NCBI RefSeq assembly: GCF_023701695.1
Contig: NZ_JAJOZC010000001.1
Location: 4,959,894-5,023,893 of the forward strand
Reading direction: 5' to 3'
From: Streptomyces sp. RKAG290
GTDB taxonomy: Bacteria; Actinomycetota; Actinomycetes; Streptomycetales; Streptomycetaceae
Length of the DNA stretch: 64,000 nucleotides
Shown here piece by piece: positions 43,880 to 53,579 of this stretch. Each line of letters begins with the position of its first letter. Position 1 is the first letter of the stretch. The position numbers and the translations under genes are program-made. The notes under the pieces were generated by a model that worked only from the letters and a program-made list of their open reading frames with translations, was not told the origin of the DNA and did not search any database.

Positions 43880-46753
43880 ATGAGCGAGACGAATTCCGCA
43901 GCCGACGTTGCTGCGCCGCACCGCTACACGGCAGCGATGGCCGCCGACATCGAGGCACGCTGGCAGGACTTCTGGGACGCCGAGGGCACATACGAGGCAC
44001 CGAACCCCACCGGCGACCTGGCGGACAATCCGGAGCTGGCCGCCAAGCCGAAGAAATTCATCATGGACATGTTCCCGTACCCCTCGGGTGCGGGCCTGCA
44101 CGTCGGCCACCCGCTGGGCTACATCGCCACCGATGTCTTCGCCCGCCACCAGCGGATGACCGGCCACAACGTCCTGCACACCCTGGGCTTCGACGCCTTC
44201 GGCCTGCCCGCGGAGCAGTACGCCGTACAGACCGGCACGCACCCGCGCATCTCCACCGAGTCCAACATCGAGAACATGACGGCGCAGCTGCGCCGGCTGG
44301 GCCTGGGCCACGACAAGCGCCGCTCGTTCGCGACCATCGAGTCGGAGTACTACAAGTGGACCCAGTGGATCTTCCTGCAGATCTTCAACTCCTGGTACGA
44401 CGCCGACGCGGACCGCGCCCGGCCGATCGCCGAACTGGTCGCCCAGTTCGAGAGCGGTGAGCGCCCCACCCCGGACGGCCGCGACTGGAGCGCGCTGAAC
44501 GCGGCCGAGCGCGCCGACATCCTGGGCGACCACCGGCTGGCCTACGCCTCCGACGCGCCCGTCAACTGGTCGCCGGGGCTGGGCACCGTCCTGGCCAACG
44601 AGGAGGTCACGGCCGACGGCCGCTCCGAGCGCGGCAACTTCCCCGTCTTCAAGGCCAAGCTGCGCCAGTGGAACATGCGCATCACCGCCTACGCCGACCG
44701 GCTGCTGAACGACCTGGACGGGCTGGACTGGCCCGAGGCCATCAAGCTGCAGCAGCGCAACTGGATCGGCCGCTCCGAGGGCGCACGGGTCGCCTTCCCG
44801 GTCGACGGAGCCGGTGACATCACCGTCTTCACCACCCGCCAGGACACCCTGTTCGGCGCCACCTACATGGTGCTGGCGCCGGAGCACGAGCTGGTGGAGC
44901 GGATCATTCCGGCCGCCTGGCCCGAGAGCACCCACCCGGTCTGGACCGGCGGGCACACCTCCCCGGCCGAGGCCGTCACCGCGTACCGCAAGCAGGCCGC
45001 CGCCAAGTCCGACGTGGAGCGGCAGGCCGAGGCCAAGGACAAGACCGGGGTCTTCACCGGCGCCTACGCGACCAACCCGGTCAGCGGCGAGCAGGTCCCC
45101 GTCTTCATCGCCGACTACGTCCTGATGGGGTACGGCACCGGCGCGATCATGGCCGTGCCGGCGCACGACGCGCGCGACTTCGCCTTCGCGCGCGCCTTCG
45201 AGCTGCCGATGCGCTGTGTCGTCCAGCCGTCGGACGACCGCGGTACCGACGCCTCGACGTGGGAGGACGCGTTCGCCTCCTACGAGGCGAAGCTGGTCAA
45301 CTCCGCCAACGACGAGATCTCGCTGGACGGCCTGGGCGTCGTCGAGGCCAAGGCGAAGATCACCGACTGGCTGAAGGAACACGGCGTCGGCGAGGGCACC
45401 GTCAACTTCCGGCTGCGCGACTGGCTGTTCAGCCGCCAGCGCTACTGGGGCGAGCCCTTCCCGATCGTGTACGACGAGGAGGGCATCGCCCACCCGCTGC
45501 CCGAGTCGATGCTGCCCCTGGAACTGCCGGAGGTCGACGACTACTCGCCGCGCACCTTCGACCCGGACGACGCCGACACCCAGCCCGAGACCCCGCTGTC
45601 CCGCAACGCCGACTGGGTCAACGTCACCCTGGACCTGGGCGACGGGGCCGGTCCGCGGAACTACCGCCGCGAGACCAACACCATGCCCAACTGGGCGGGC
45701 TCCTGCTGGTACGAGCTGCGCTACCTGGACCCGAACAACGCCGACAAGCTGGTCGACCCGGCGATCGAGCAGTACTGGATGGGCCCGCGCGAGGGACAGC
45801 CGACCGGTGGTGTCGACCTGTACGTGGGCGGCGCCGAGCACGCCGTACTGCACCTGCTGTACGCACGCTTCTGGTCCAAGGTGCTGCACGACCTGGGGCA
45901 CGTCTCCTCCGCCGAGCCGTTCCACAAGCTGTACAACCAGGGCATGATCCAGGCGTTCGTCTACCGGGACAGCCGCGGCATCGCGGTCCCGGCAGCCGAG
46001 GTCGAGGAGCGCGACGGGGCGTACTACCACCAGGGCGAGAAGGTCTCCCGCGTCCTGGGCAAGATGGGCAAGTCCCTGAAGAACGCCGTGACGCCCGACG
46101 AGATCTGCGGCGAGTACGGCGCGGACACGCTGCGCCTGTACGAGATGGCGATGGGCCCGCTGGACGTGTCGCGCCCCTGGGACACGCGCGCGGTCGTCGG
46201 TCAGTACCGGCTGCTGCAGCGGCTGTGGCGCAACATCGTCGACGAGGAGAGCGGTGAGGTCACCGTCGTCGACGCGGAGCCCGGCGAGGAGACGCTGCGG
46301 GCGCTGCACAAGGCGATCGACGGCGTCGGCGGGGACATGGCCGGGATGCGCCTCAACACCGCCATCGCCAAGGTCACCGAGCTGAACAACCACCTGACCA
46401 AGGCGGGCGGCCCGCTGCCGCGCTCCGTCGCCGAGTCGCTGGTGCTGCTGGTGGCGCCGCTGGCACCGCACATCGCCGAGGAACTGTGGCGCCGGCTGGG
46501 CCACACCGACTCCGTCGTGCACCAGGACTTCCCGGTCGCCGACCCGGCGTACGTCATCGACGAGACCGTGACCTGCGTGGTGCAGATCAAGGGCAAGGTC
46601 AGGGCGCGCCTGGAGATCTCCCCGTCGATCACGGACGCGGAGCTGGAGACCCTGGCACTGGCCGACCCGGCCGTCGTCGCCGCGCTGGAGGGGGCGGGCA
46701 TCCGCAAGGTGATCGTCCGGGCGCCGAAGCTGGTGAACATCGTCCCGGCGTAG
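43880..46753 (+). CDS. leuS: Leucyl-tRNA synthetase
   Basis: A 957-residue class Ia synthetase. The HIGH motif is HVGH in YPSGAGLHVGHPLGY, the KMSKS motif is KMGKS (GKMGKSLKNAV), and the editing domain (about 310-520) has the threonine-rich TTRQDTLFGATYMVLAPEH and YGTGAIMAVPAHDARD segments. A tRNA-binding domain closes the protein. It charges tRNA-Leu and is regulated here by a leader-peptide attenuator. ATG 43880 is preferred because TGAGGA lies 5 nt upstream; ATG 43853 gives nine extra residues. A clear terminator follows. Confidence 0.97.
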   Translation: MSETNSAADVAAPHRYTAAMAADIEARWQDFWDAEGTYEAPNPTGDLADNPELAAKPKKFIMDMFPYPSGAGLHVGHPLGYIATDVFARHQRMTGHNVLHTLGFDAFGLPAEQYAVQTGTHPRISTESNIENMTAQLRRLGLGHDKRRSFATIESEYYKWTQWIFLQIFNSWYDADADRARPIAELVAQFESGERPTPDGRDWSALNAAERADILGDHRLAYASDAPVNWSPGLGTVLANEEVTADGRSERGNFPVFKAKLRQWNMRITAYADRLLNDLDGLDWPEAIKLQQRNWIGRSEGARVAFPVDGAGDITVFTTRQDTLFGATYMVLAPEHELVERIIPAAWPESTHPVWTGGHTSPAEAVTAYRKQAAAKSDVERQAEAKDKTGVFTGAYATNPVSGEQVPVFIADYVLMGYGTGAIMAVPAHDARDFAFARAFELPMRCVVQPSDDRGTDASTWEDAFASYEAKLVNSANDEISLDGLGVVEAKAKITDWLKEHGVGEGTVNFRLRDWLFSRQRYWGEPFPIVYDEEGIAHPLPESMLPLELPEVDDYSPRTFDPDDADTQPETPLSRNADWVNVTLDLGDGAGPRNYRRETNTMPNWAGSCWYELRYLDPNNADKLVDPAIEQYWMGPREGQPTGGVDLYVGGAEHAVLHLLYARFWSKVLHDLGHVSSAEPFHKLYNQGMIQAFVYRDSRGIAVPAAEVEERDGAYYHQGEKVSRVLGKMGKSLKNAVTPDEICGEYGADTLRLYEMAMGPLDVSRPWDTRAVVGQYRLLQRLWRNIVDEESGEVTVVDAEPGEETLRALHKAIDGVGGDMAGMRLNTAIAKVTELNNHLTKAGGPLPRSVAESLVLLVAPLAPHIAEELWRRLGHTDSVVHQDFPVADPAYVIDETVTCVVQIKGKVRARLEISPSITDAELETLALADPAVVAALEGAGIRKVIVRAPKLVNIVPA

Positions 46754-46792
46754 CCGCCGGCCGTCGCTGTGACGGGGTGAGGGCTTTCCCCT

Positions 46793-46836
46793 ACGGGCAG
46801 GTTGGGGGTTCCGATGGAACCCTCGGCCTGCCCGTT
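46793..46836 (+). terminator. Terminator of leuS
   Basis: ACGGGCAGG pairs with CCTGCCCGT, with an inner GGGTTCC/GGAACCC stem and loop GAT, followed by a T-containing stretch (TTCCGTTT). Confidence 0.85.
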
Positions 46837-46900
46837 CCGTTTACGGTGGAGGGGCCGGTGAACACGTGTCGGCAGCCGTCACACCATCCGAGGGGCGCTC

Positions 46901-47683
46901 ATGGAAGCCGTGATCCTGATCCTGGTGCTGCTTGTCGTCGCGTGCATGGCGCTGGGCGTCTATGTGAGCGTCAAGGTCATCGGGGCGGCCAAGCGCGGAG
47001 TGGACCGTACGATCACGCAGGCGCGCCGCACCGTCGAGGACACCACGCTGCGGGCCAAGAGCTACGGGCAGCTGGGTGTCAGCGGGGAGCTGGCGCAGCT
47101 GCGGCTCTCGCTGCGCACCTCGATGCGGGCCACGCAGGAGGCGTTGCAGACGGGCGTCGCCGAGGACGCCTCGCTGTCCGAGTCGGTGGGCCTGTTCCAG
47201 CGGCTCAGTGCGCACGGCCGTGAGCTGGACGAGGAGCTGAAGAGGCTGGAGCGCGAGCCCGACAAGACGACCGTGGCCTCCCTGGTGCCCGCCCTGAAGA
47301 AGCGCACCGAGCAGATCACCCGCTCTGCGGAATCGCTTCGGTGGGCTGCGCGTGACCGGGCGCGGCAGTTCGCCGACGACGACCTGGCGGCGCTGAACGT
47401 GCAGATCGATGTGGAGGCCGGTGCGCTGCGGCACTGGACGACGGAGGAGCCGGTGCCGGCGCAGCAGCCCGAGAGGCCGGCGGAGTACGGTCACGGACCG
47501 GCCGACCGGGGCCAGGCGCCGGGCGACCGTGGCCAGGGGACAGGCGACCTGGGCCGGGGGACAGGCGATGACGGGACCGCGCAGGCGCAGGCCATCACGG
47601 CCGCGGACCCGCGGCTGCAGACCGGATACCCGTGGCAGAGGTCGGCGCGGCCCGAGACCACGGGGCCCGAGACCACGAACTGA
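46901..47683 (+). CDS. Membrane-anchored coiled-coil protein, function unknown
   Basis: A 260-residue protein. The N-terminal helix (about 3-26, AVILILVLLVVACMALGVYVSVKVIG) is a membrane anchor. Residues 30-170 are charged helices with heptad patterns (ELAQLRLSLRTSM, RELDEELKRLEREPDK), probably coiled coil. The last 80 residues are Gly/Asp/Gln-rich with short GDRGQ/GDLGRG repeats. Homologues follow leuS in other Streptomyces but have no known role. ATG 46901 is the clear start. The gene is separated from leuS by a terminator. Confidence 0.8.
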   Translation: MEAVILILVLLVVACMALGVYVSVKVIGAAKRGVDRTITQARRTVEDTTLRAKSYGQLGVSGELAQLRLSLRTSMRATQEALQTGVAEDASLSESVGLFQRLSAHGRELDEELKRLEREPDKTTVASLVPALKKRTEQITRSAESLRWAARDRARQFADDDLAALNVQIDVEAGALRHWTTEEPVPAQQPERPAEYGHGPADRGQAPGDRGQGTGDLGRGTGDDGTAQAQAITAADPRLQTGYPWQRSARPETTGPETTN

Positions 47684-48015
47684 GGCGGCGTCGTAGACCG
47701 CGACCGCGAAGCGGGCGGGGCGGGGTACCTGGGCTCGCGATGCGGGCGGGGCGGGGTACCTGGGCTCGCGATGCGGGCCGCGCTGCCGGTGGGCGGGTGC
47801 ACGGGGTGGGTGTGGTGATGGACGGGTGGACGGGTCCGGTCGATCCGGTGGTGTGGGTGAGGCCGGCGCGGTGGCCAGGCATTGGTCACGCTGATGCGGG
47901 CAGGTGCTTCGAGGAGTGAGCGACCGTGGCAGGAAACGGCTCGAAGTGACCGGAACTGATCATTCAGTCGGGGTCGGCCTGCCGCGTCACCGCCCCGGCA
48001 GGTAACCTCCCGCTC
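47684..48015. other. 332-nt gap with a 31-bp tandem repeat
   Basis: Two exact 31-bp units occupy 47711-47741 and 47742-47772 (GCGGGCGGGGCGGGGTACCT then GGGCTCGCGAT) and part of a third follows. The rest is GC-rich with no supported gene; the degV promoter presumably lies near its end. Confidence 0.7.
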
Positions 48016-48861
48016 ATGTCCCGCCATGTCGCGATCGTCACCGATTCAACGGCCTACCTGCCGCCTCAGGCGATGGAACGGCATGGCATCACCGCAGTGC
48101 CGCTGACCGTCGTCCTCGGCGATCAGGCGCTGGAGGAGGGCACCGAAATCTCGGCCCGCTCCCTCGCGCTGGCGCTCCAGAAGCGCCGTCCCGTGACGAC
48201 GTCACGGCCCAGCCCCGCGGTGTTCGCCGCCGCCTACCGTGCGGCTGCAGATGCCGGGGCGAGCGGCATCGTCTCGCTGCACCTGTCCGCGGAGTTCTCC
48301 GGAACGTACGACGCCGCCCTGCTCGCGGCGAAGGACGCCCCGGTACCGGTACGGGTGGTGGACACCGGGATGGTCGCCATGGCCCTCGGCTTCTGCGCCC
48401 TGGCAGCTGCGGAGGCCGCGGAGGCGGGCGGCAGCCTGGACGACGCGGTGGCCGCCGCCGAAAAGCGGGCGGCGGGCACCTCCGCGTACTTCTACGTCGA
48501 CACCCTTGACTACCTGCGCCGCGGCGGGCGCATCGGTGCCGCGCAGGCGCTGCTCGGCTCGGCGCTCGCCGTGAAGCCGCTGCTCCAGCTGGACGGCGGC
48601 CGGATCGAGCTGCTGGAGAAGGTGCGGACCGCCTCGAAGGCCATCGCCCGGCTGGAGGAGATCGTCGCCGAGCGGGCGGGCAGCGGGCGGGTGGACATCG
48701 CGGTGCATCACCTGGCAACCCCGGATCGGGCCGAACGCCTGGCCGAGCGGCTGCGTGAGCGGGTTCCCGGGCTCGTGGACCTGCATGTCAGCGAAGTGGG
48801 TGCGGTGATCGGCGCGCACACCGGTCCAGGACTGCTCGCAGCAGTGGTTTCGCCGCGCTGA
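48016..48861 (+). CDS. DegV family fatty-acid-binding protein
   Basis: A 281-residue DegV protein. Two domains are visible: the N-terminal VAIVTDSTAYLP with TTSRPSPAVF and LSAEFSGTYDAA, and the C-terminal FYVDTLDYLRRGGRIGAAQALLG and HTGPGLLA. The conserved Thr/Ser and His residues of the fatty-acid-binding site are present. DegV (FakB) proteins bind fatty acids for phosphorylation by a FakA kinase, not encoded nearby. ATG 48016. The gene stands alone with no partner indicating a specific lipid. Confidence 0.92.
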   Translation: MSRHVAIVTDSTAYLPPQAMERHGITAVPLTVVLGDQALEEGTEISARSLALALQKRRPVTTSRPSPAVFAAAYRAAADAGASGIVSLHLSAEFSGTYDAALLAAKDAPVPVRVVDTGMVAMALGFCALAAAEAAEAGGSLDDAVAAAEKRAAGTSAYFYVDTLDYLRRGGRIGAAQALLGSALAVKPLLQLDGGRIELLEKVRTASKAIARLEEIVAERAGSGRVDIAVHHLATPDRAERLAERLRERVPGLVDLHVSEVGAVIGAHTGPGLLAAVVSPR

Positions 48862-48963
48862 CGTCGCTGCCCGGAGTGGTGGAGTTTTCCACAACTGACG
48901 GGTTTTCCACCGAAATCGAGGGCGCTCGACGAGATTCGGCGCAAGTGCCTAGCGTCGTGAGGC

Positions 48964-50471
48964 ATGGCTTCCCGATCACATCGTGCAACCAGCGGACCCG
49001 GCGGCGGAATCGGCCGTGCCGGCCCCTTCGGCAGGATCGCCGGCGGACCCGGCAGCGGGCCCGGCCGCGGTCCGGCATCGGACGGGCGCGGCCGGAGCAG
49101 GACGGGCGTGGGCCCCGGCCGAGGGCGGCATACGCGGGAGCGGGACGCAGCGGCTGCGGCTTCACGCAACCGCGCTGACGCGCTCATGGCGGGCGGGTAC
49201 GGAGGGCGGGTAGCCCGGCGGGTGGTGGGGATGGCCCCGGGCCTGCCGGAAGCCGCGAGCCTGACCTCGCCCGCGCCTGCGGTCCCGGTGGCTTGGCCGT
49301 CCTCGTCCGGGCCTGCGGTCCCGGTGGCTTCGCCGTCCGCGCCTGCGGCCCCGGTGGCTTGGCCGTCCTCCTCCGCGCCGTTGGCATCGGCCTTGTTGGC
49401 GCCTCCGGTTGTGTCCGGGGCACGGCTCGCGCCGTCTCCGACACCCGCACCGGCTCCGCGGCCCGCACCGACACCGGCTCCGACGCCCGCGCCGACACCA
49501 GCTCCGCGGTCCGCACCGGCTCCACAGCCCGCACCGACACCGGCTCCACAGCCCGCACCGACACCGGCTCCACAGCCCGCACCGACACCAGCTCCACAGC
49601 CCGCACCGACACCAGCTCCGCGGCCCGCGCCGGCTCCGCCGACGGCACCGCCTTCGCAACCCGCCTCGTCTCCGCCGACCGACCCGGTCCCTGCGGGGCG
49701 GTGGGCGCGGGTTGTTCCCGCGCTGGGGGAGCGGTTGCCGATGTGGCTGCAGCTCAGATGCGGCCTGGAGCCGAAGACCCTGGCCGCACTCGCCGTTGTG
49801 CTGGTGGCGGCGGCTGTCTTCGCCGCGATGCACTTCTGGTCCGCCCGTCCCGAAGCCGTATCTGCCCCGGGCAACTCAGCGAGGCCGGTCACACCCCAGG
49901 GCCGCAGGACGGTGTGGACCCGGTGGCCGGCGGGGACGAGGCCGGTGTGCCCGAACCGTCCGCCGGGGCGCCACCCGCGGCCGGCCCGGGCGGGCGGATC
50001 GTGGTGGACGTGAGCGGGAAGGTGCGGCGGCCCGGGATCCACCGGCTGCCGTCCGGCGCCCGGGTCGCCGACGCGCTGCGCGCGGCGGGTGGAGTCCGGT
50101 CCGGCGTGGATCTGGACGGCCTGAACCGGGCCCGGGTGCTCATGGACGGGGAGCAGATCGTGGTGGGCATGCGACCCGCCCCGCCCGCCGCAGGCGGCAC
50201 GGGAGCAGGCGGCGCGGGGGGAGGCGGCACGGGGGCAGGCGGCGCAGGAGGTTCACCGGCCGCGGGCGGCTCCGCCACCGGGCCGGTGAACCTCAACAGC
50301 GCGACCACCGAACAGCTCGACACCTTGCCCGGAGTGGGCCCCGTCCTCGCTCAGCACATCGTCGACTACCGCACCCAGCACGGTGGTTTCCGTTCCGTGG
50401 ACGAGCTCCGCGAGGTCAACGGCATCGGCGACCGCAGGTTCGCCGATCTTCAGCCACTGGTGCGGCCGTGA
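48964..50471 (+). CDS. ComEA-type DNA-binding competence protein with long Pro-Ala linker (frame broken near 49900)
   Basis: About 502 residues after restoring one base in the GGG run at 49899-49901. The N-terminal 240 residues are low-complexity Arg/Gly/Ser and then Pro/Ala/Thr with PAPTPAPQ repeats. A membrane helix follows (about 276-297, LAALAVVLVAAAVFAAMHFW). The C-terminal part has an SLBB-like domain (IVVDVSGKVRRPGIHRLPSGARV) and a helix-hairpin-helix pair (VNLNSATTEQLDTLPGVGP, ELREVNGIGDRRF) that binds duplex DNA. The protein is unusually long because of the linker. comEC starts at 50468 and overlaps its stop (GTGA), so the two are coupled, as in known DNA-uptake systems. Confidence 0.85.
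49441..49650 (+). repeat. 24-bp tandem repeat encoding PAPTPAPQ
   Basis: Units like GCACCGACACCGGCTCCACA plus GCCC repeat, the best four at 49531-49626 nearly identical, with degenerate ones on both sides. Each encodes APTPAPQP, so the linker length varies in 8-residue steps without shifting frame. Confidence 0.88.
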
Positions 50472-53014
50472 GCGCCGGCGACGTCCACACGGCGTCGGGC
50501 CGGCGGCTGGGGGCCGCCGACCCGCGGCAGGAGGGGCCGGCCGATCTGCGGCTGGTTCCCCCGGCCCTCGCGGCCTGGGCCGGTGCCGCGCCGGCCGTGG
50601 GCGCGCCGGGGCGGTGGACGGCGCTGGGGGTGCTGCTCTGCCTCGGAGCGGCGATGGTCCTGCTGGCCGTCCCGGGTTTCCCCGGTTTACCGGCCGTCCG
50701 CGCCGCGCGCGCCGCGACACCTGTCGGCGGCGGGGACAACGCCGGCGCCGGACGACGGCGACTGCACACCACGGCCGCCGCGGCGGCGCTGCTCTGTGCG
50801 GCGGCCGGGGCCGCGTCGGCGGGGCTGCACAGCGCGGACGTGCGGCAGGGGCCGGTGCCGGGACTGGCCGGACAGTTCGCGAGTGTCGACGCGGAGATCA
50901 CCCTCACCTCCGATGCCCGCCAGACCTTCCCCCGGGTGCGCGGGGACCGCAGCACACCCGTCTCTCTTCTCCTGGACGCCGAGATCACGCGGCTGACGAG
51001 GCCCGACGGCTCGGTCACCCGGCTGCGTACGCCGGTGCTGGTCATCGTCACCCCCGGCCCCGCCACGGCACAGTGGCAGCGGCTGCTCCCCTCCACCCGG
51101 CTGCACATCGGCGGCCGGCTGGCGCCTCCGCTGCACGGCGGGGAGCGTGCCGCCGCAGTTCTGCGCCCCGACGGCAAGGGCCCGCCCCGCATCACGGGCC
51201 CGCCCACGCTCCTCCAGCGCACCGCGGGCGGGCTGCGCGCCGGACTGCGCACAGCGACCGAGGGGCTCGGCCCGGATGCGCGGGCCCTCCTGCCCGGACT
51301 GGTGGTCGGCGACACCACCCGGGTCACACCGGAACTGCACGACGCGTTCAAGGCGACCGACCTCACCCATCTGATGGCGGTCTCGGGCGCCAACCTGGCG
51401 ATCCTGCTCGTCCTGCTGATCGGACCGCCAGGCAGCGCGCTGCGCGTCGAACGCCGCGGACTGGCACCCGCGCTGGGGATCTCGCTGCGGGCGACCGCCC
51501 TGCTCGGCGGCGGGCTCACGCTCGCTTTCGTCCTCGTCTGCAGGCCCGAACCGAGTGTGCTGCGGGCCGCGGCCTGCGGACTCATCACGCTGCTCGCCAT
51601 CGGTACCGGACGACGCAGAACGCTGATCCCCGCGCTGGCGGCCGCCGTTCTGCTACTGGTGCTCCACGACCCCTGGCTGGCGCGCAGCTACGGGTTCGTC
51701 CTGTCGGTACTGGCCACCGGCGCCCTGCTGACCCTCGCCCCACGATGGAGCGACGCGCTGCAACGGCGCCGGGTGCCGCCCCGGCTCGCCGAGGCGCTGG
51801 CTGCCGCGGCCGCGGCGCAGGCGGTGTGCTCGCCCGTCGTGGTGCTGCTCGCCTCCCGGGTCAGTCTGGTGGCGGTTCCGTGCAATCTGCTGGCCGAGTT
51901 CGCGGTGGCGCCCGCCACGGTTCTCGGGTTCGCCGCGCTGGCCCTGGCACCCGTGGCCATGCCGGTGGCCGAACTGCTGGCCCGGCTGGCGGGGTGGCCG
52001 GCGGGGTGGATCGTCTCCGTGGCCCGGACCGGGGCGGCGCTGCCCGGGGCGGAGATCGACTGGCCGGACGGCCGGCCGGGTGCGCTGCTGCTGGCCGCGC
52101 TGACCGGGCTGGTGGTGTTGTTCGCCCGACGGATCGGACGCCACCCCTGGGTGTGTTCGGCCGCGGCGTTGCTGCTGGTGCTCGCGGTGCTCCGCCCGGT
52201 GCCGCTGACCCGGGTGCTGACCGGATGGCCGCCGCCCGGCTGGGCGTTCGCCATGTGCGACGTGGGCCAGGGCGATGCTCTGGTGCTCGCGGCGGGGCGC
52301 GGCTCGGGGGTGGTGGTCGACACCGGGCCGGATCCGCGGCTCGCCGACCGGTGCCTGCGCGACCTGGGCATCACCCGGGTGCCGTTGCTGCTGCTCACGC
52401 ACTTCCACGCCGACCATGTGCGGGGCCTGCCAGGTGTGCTGCGGGGCAGGTCCGTCGGTGCGATCCAGACGACGGACCTGGAGGAACCGCCCGAACAGGC
52501 CGCGTTCGTCACGAGAACGGCCGCGGCGGCCCGTGTCCCTGTGGTGCGGGCCGTCCCCGGTGAGCGACGACGCATCGGTGCGCTCCGGTGGCAGGTGCTG
52601 TGGCCGCCCGGCGGGGCGCCGCCCGGCCGGGCGGCCGGTCCCCTGCCGCAGGAGCCGAACGATGCCAGCGTCACCCTGTTCGTACGGTCCGGCGGGCTCA
52701 CCCTGTTACTGCCCGGCGACCTCGAACCACCGGCGCAGCAGGCCTTGTTGCGCAGCTACCCGGCCCTCCCGCACGTGGATGTGCTCAAGGTCGCCCACCA
52801 CGGCTCCGCACATCAGGACGCCGCCCTGCTGCGCAGCGTACGTCCGAGGTTCGCGCTGGTGAGCGTGGGCCGGGACAACCCGTACGGACATCCGGCCGCG
52901 CCCACCGTCGACGCGCTCAGGGCCGGCGGCGCGGTGGTGCTCCGCACCGACAGGGACGGTGCGATCGCGGTGACGGGTGCCGGGCGGGAGCTGCGGGCGG
53001 TGGGCCGGTCATGA
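50468..53014 (+). CDS. ComEC/Rec2 family DNA internalisation channel protein
   Basis: An 848-residue protein. After about 150 residues with two hydrophobic segments and an OB-like external part comes the competence domain (about 290-590), containing HLMAVSGANLAIL and many membrane helices. The C-terminal beta-lactamase-like domain (about 600-845) has MCDVGQGDALVL, THFHADHVRG (HxHxDH) and VAHHGSAHQDA. ComEC forms the inner-membrane channel through which single-stranded DNA enters; the metal-binding domain may degrade the other strand. GTG 50468 overlaps the comEA stop. Natural transformation is not established in Streptomyces, so the role may differ. Confidence 0.9.
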   Translation: MSAGDVHTASGRRLGAADPRQEGPADLRLVPPALAAWAGAAPAVGAPGRWTALGVLLCLGAAMVLLAVPGFPGLPAVRAARAATPVGGGDNAGAGRRRLHTTAAAAALLCAAAGAASAGLHSADVRQGPVPGLAGQFASVDAEITLTSDARQTFPRVRGDRSTPVSLLLDAEITRLTRPDGSVTRLRTPVLVIVTPGPATAQWQRLLPSTRLHIGGRLAPPLHGGERAAAVLRPDGKGPPRITGPPTLLQRTAGGLRAGLRTATEGLGPDARALLPGLVVGDTTRVTPELHDAFKATDLTHLMAVSGANLAILLVLLIGPPGSALRVERRGLAPALGISLRATALLGGGLTLAFVLVCRPEPSVLRAAACGLITLLAIGTGRRRTLIPALAAAVLLLVLHDPWLARSYGFVLSVLATGALLTLAPRWSDALQRRRVPPRLAEALAAAAAAQAVCSPVVVLLASRVSLVAVPCNLLAEFAVAPATVLGFAALALAPVAMPVAELLARLAGWPAGWIVSVARTGAALPGAEIDWPDGRPGALLLAALTGLVVLFARRIGRHPWVCSAAALLLVLAVLRPVPLTRVLTGWPPPGWAFAMCDVGQGDALVLAAGRGSGVVVDTGPDPRLADRCLRDLGITRVPLLLLTHFHADHVRGLPGVLRGRSVGAIQTTDLEEPPEQAAFVTRTAAAARVPVVRAVPGERRRIGALRWQVLWPPGGAPPGRAAGPLPQEPNDASVTLFVRSGGLTLLLPGDLEPPAQQALLRSYPALPHVDVLKVAHHGSAHQDAALLRSVRPRFALVSVGRDNPYGHPAAPTVDALRAGGAVVLRTDRDGAIAVTGAGRELRAVGRS

Positions 53015-53022
53015 GCGTGCAC

Positions 53023-53478
53023 TCAGTCCAGCCACCGGCCGTCGGCCATCAGCTCACGGCCGGCCAGCTCGTTCTCCTCCCGCCACGCCCTGACCGCGTA
53101 CGGGGTGAAGCGCAGGTACACCCAGGCGGAGCGGCCCCGCAGGTCCCAGTCGAGCTTCGTGGCGAAGGCGTCGCCCGAATCCTCGGGGAGGTCCGTGCCC
53201 TCGATCACCTCGGCCGTCGCCTCGATCAGGACCACATCGCGGGTGTGGCCCACGGCGATCCGGGCCTGCCCGGACGGTGTCACATTGACCGCGGTGGGAT
53301 TGGTGCGGCGGGTGGCCATCAGCAGCGTTCCGTGGTCCCAGACGAACGACAGCGGCACCAGAGTCGGCACCCCGTCGGCCGATGCGGTCGACACCCAGGC
53401 GTCCTCGTCCTTCTCCAGATGATCGAGCACATCCTGCTTGCGCTGTTCCCGGCTGCGCGCCGGCTCGTGAGTCGTCAT
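53023..53478 (-). CDS. Pyridoxamine 5'-phosphate oxidase-fold (PPOX class) protein
   Basis: A 151-residue split-barrel flavin- or F420-binding protein: ATG 53478, WVSTASADGVPTLVPLSFVW, TRRTNPTAVNV, RIAVGHTRDVVLIEATAEV and the aromatic VYLRFTPYAVRAWR at the end. Actinobacterial members of this class often use F420 to reduce heterocycles; FMN is the alternative. It ends 8 nt after the convergent comEC stop. No partner gene suggests a substrate. The upstream extension to 53508 is not supported. Confidence 0.85.
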   Translation of the reverse strand: MTTHEPARSREQRKQDVLDHLEKDEDAWVSTASADGVPTLVPLSFVWDHGTLLMATRRTNPTAVNVTPSGQARIAVGHTRDVVLIEATAEVIEGTDLPEDSGDAFATKLDWDLRGRSAWVYLRFTPYAVRAWREENELAGRELMADGRWLD

Positions 53479-53579
53479 GCCCCGCAGATTAGTGAGTGCG
53501 CGCCGCAACGCACCTCCGCCGCCGGTCCTAGGACCACCGGCTCATGGCGGGCCGCCGTGCTCCGGGACAGACTGCCGGT

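Noticed and set aside
49441..49650. CRISPR-like array
   Set aside because: The units are contiguous coding repeats without unique spacers and there are no cas genes.
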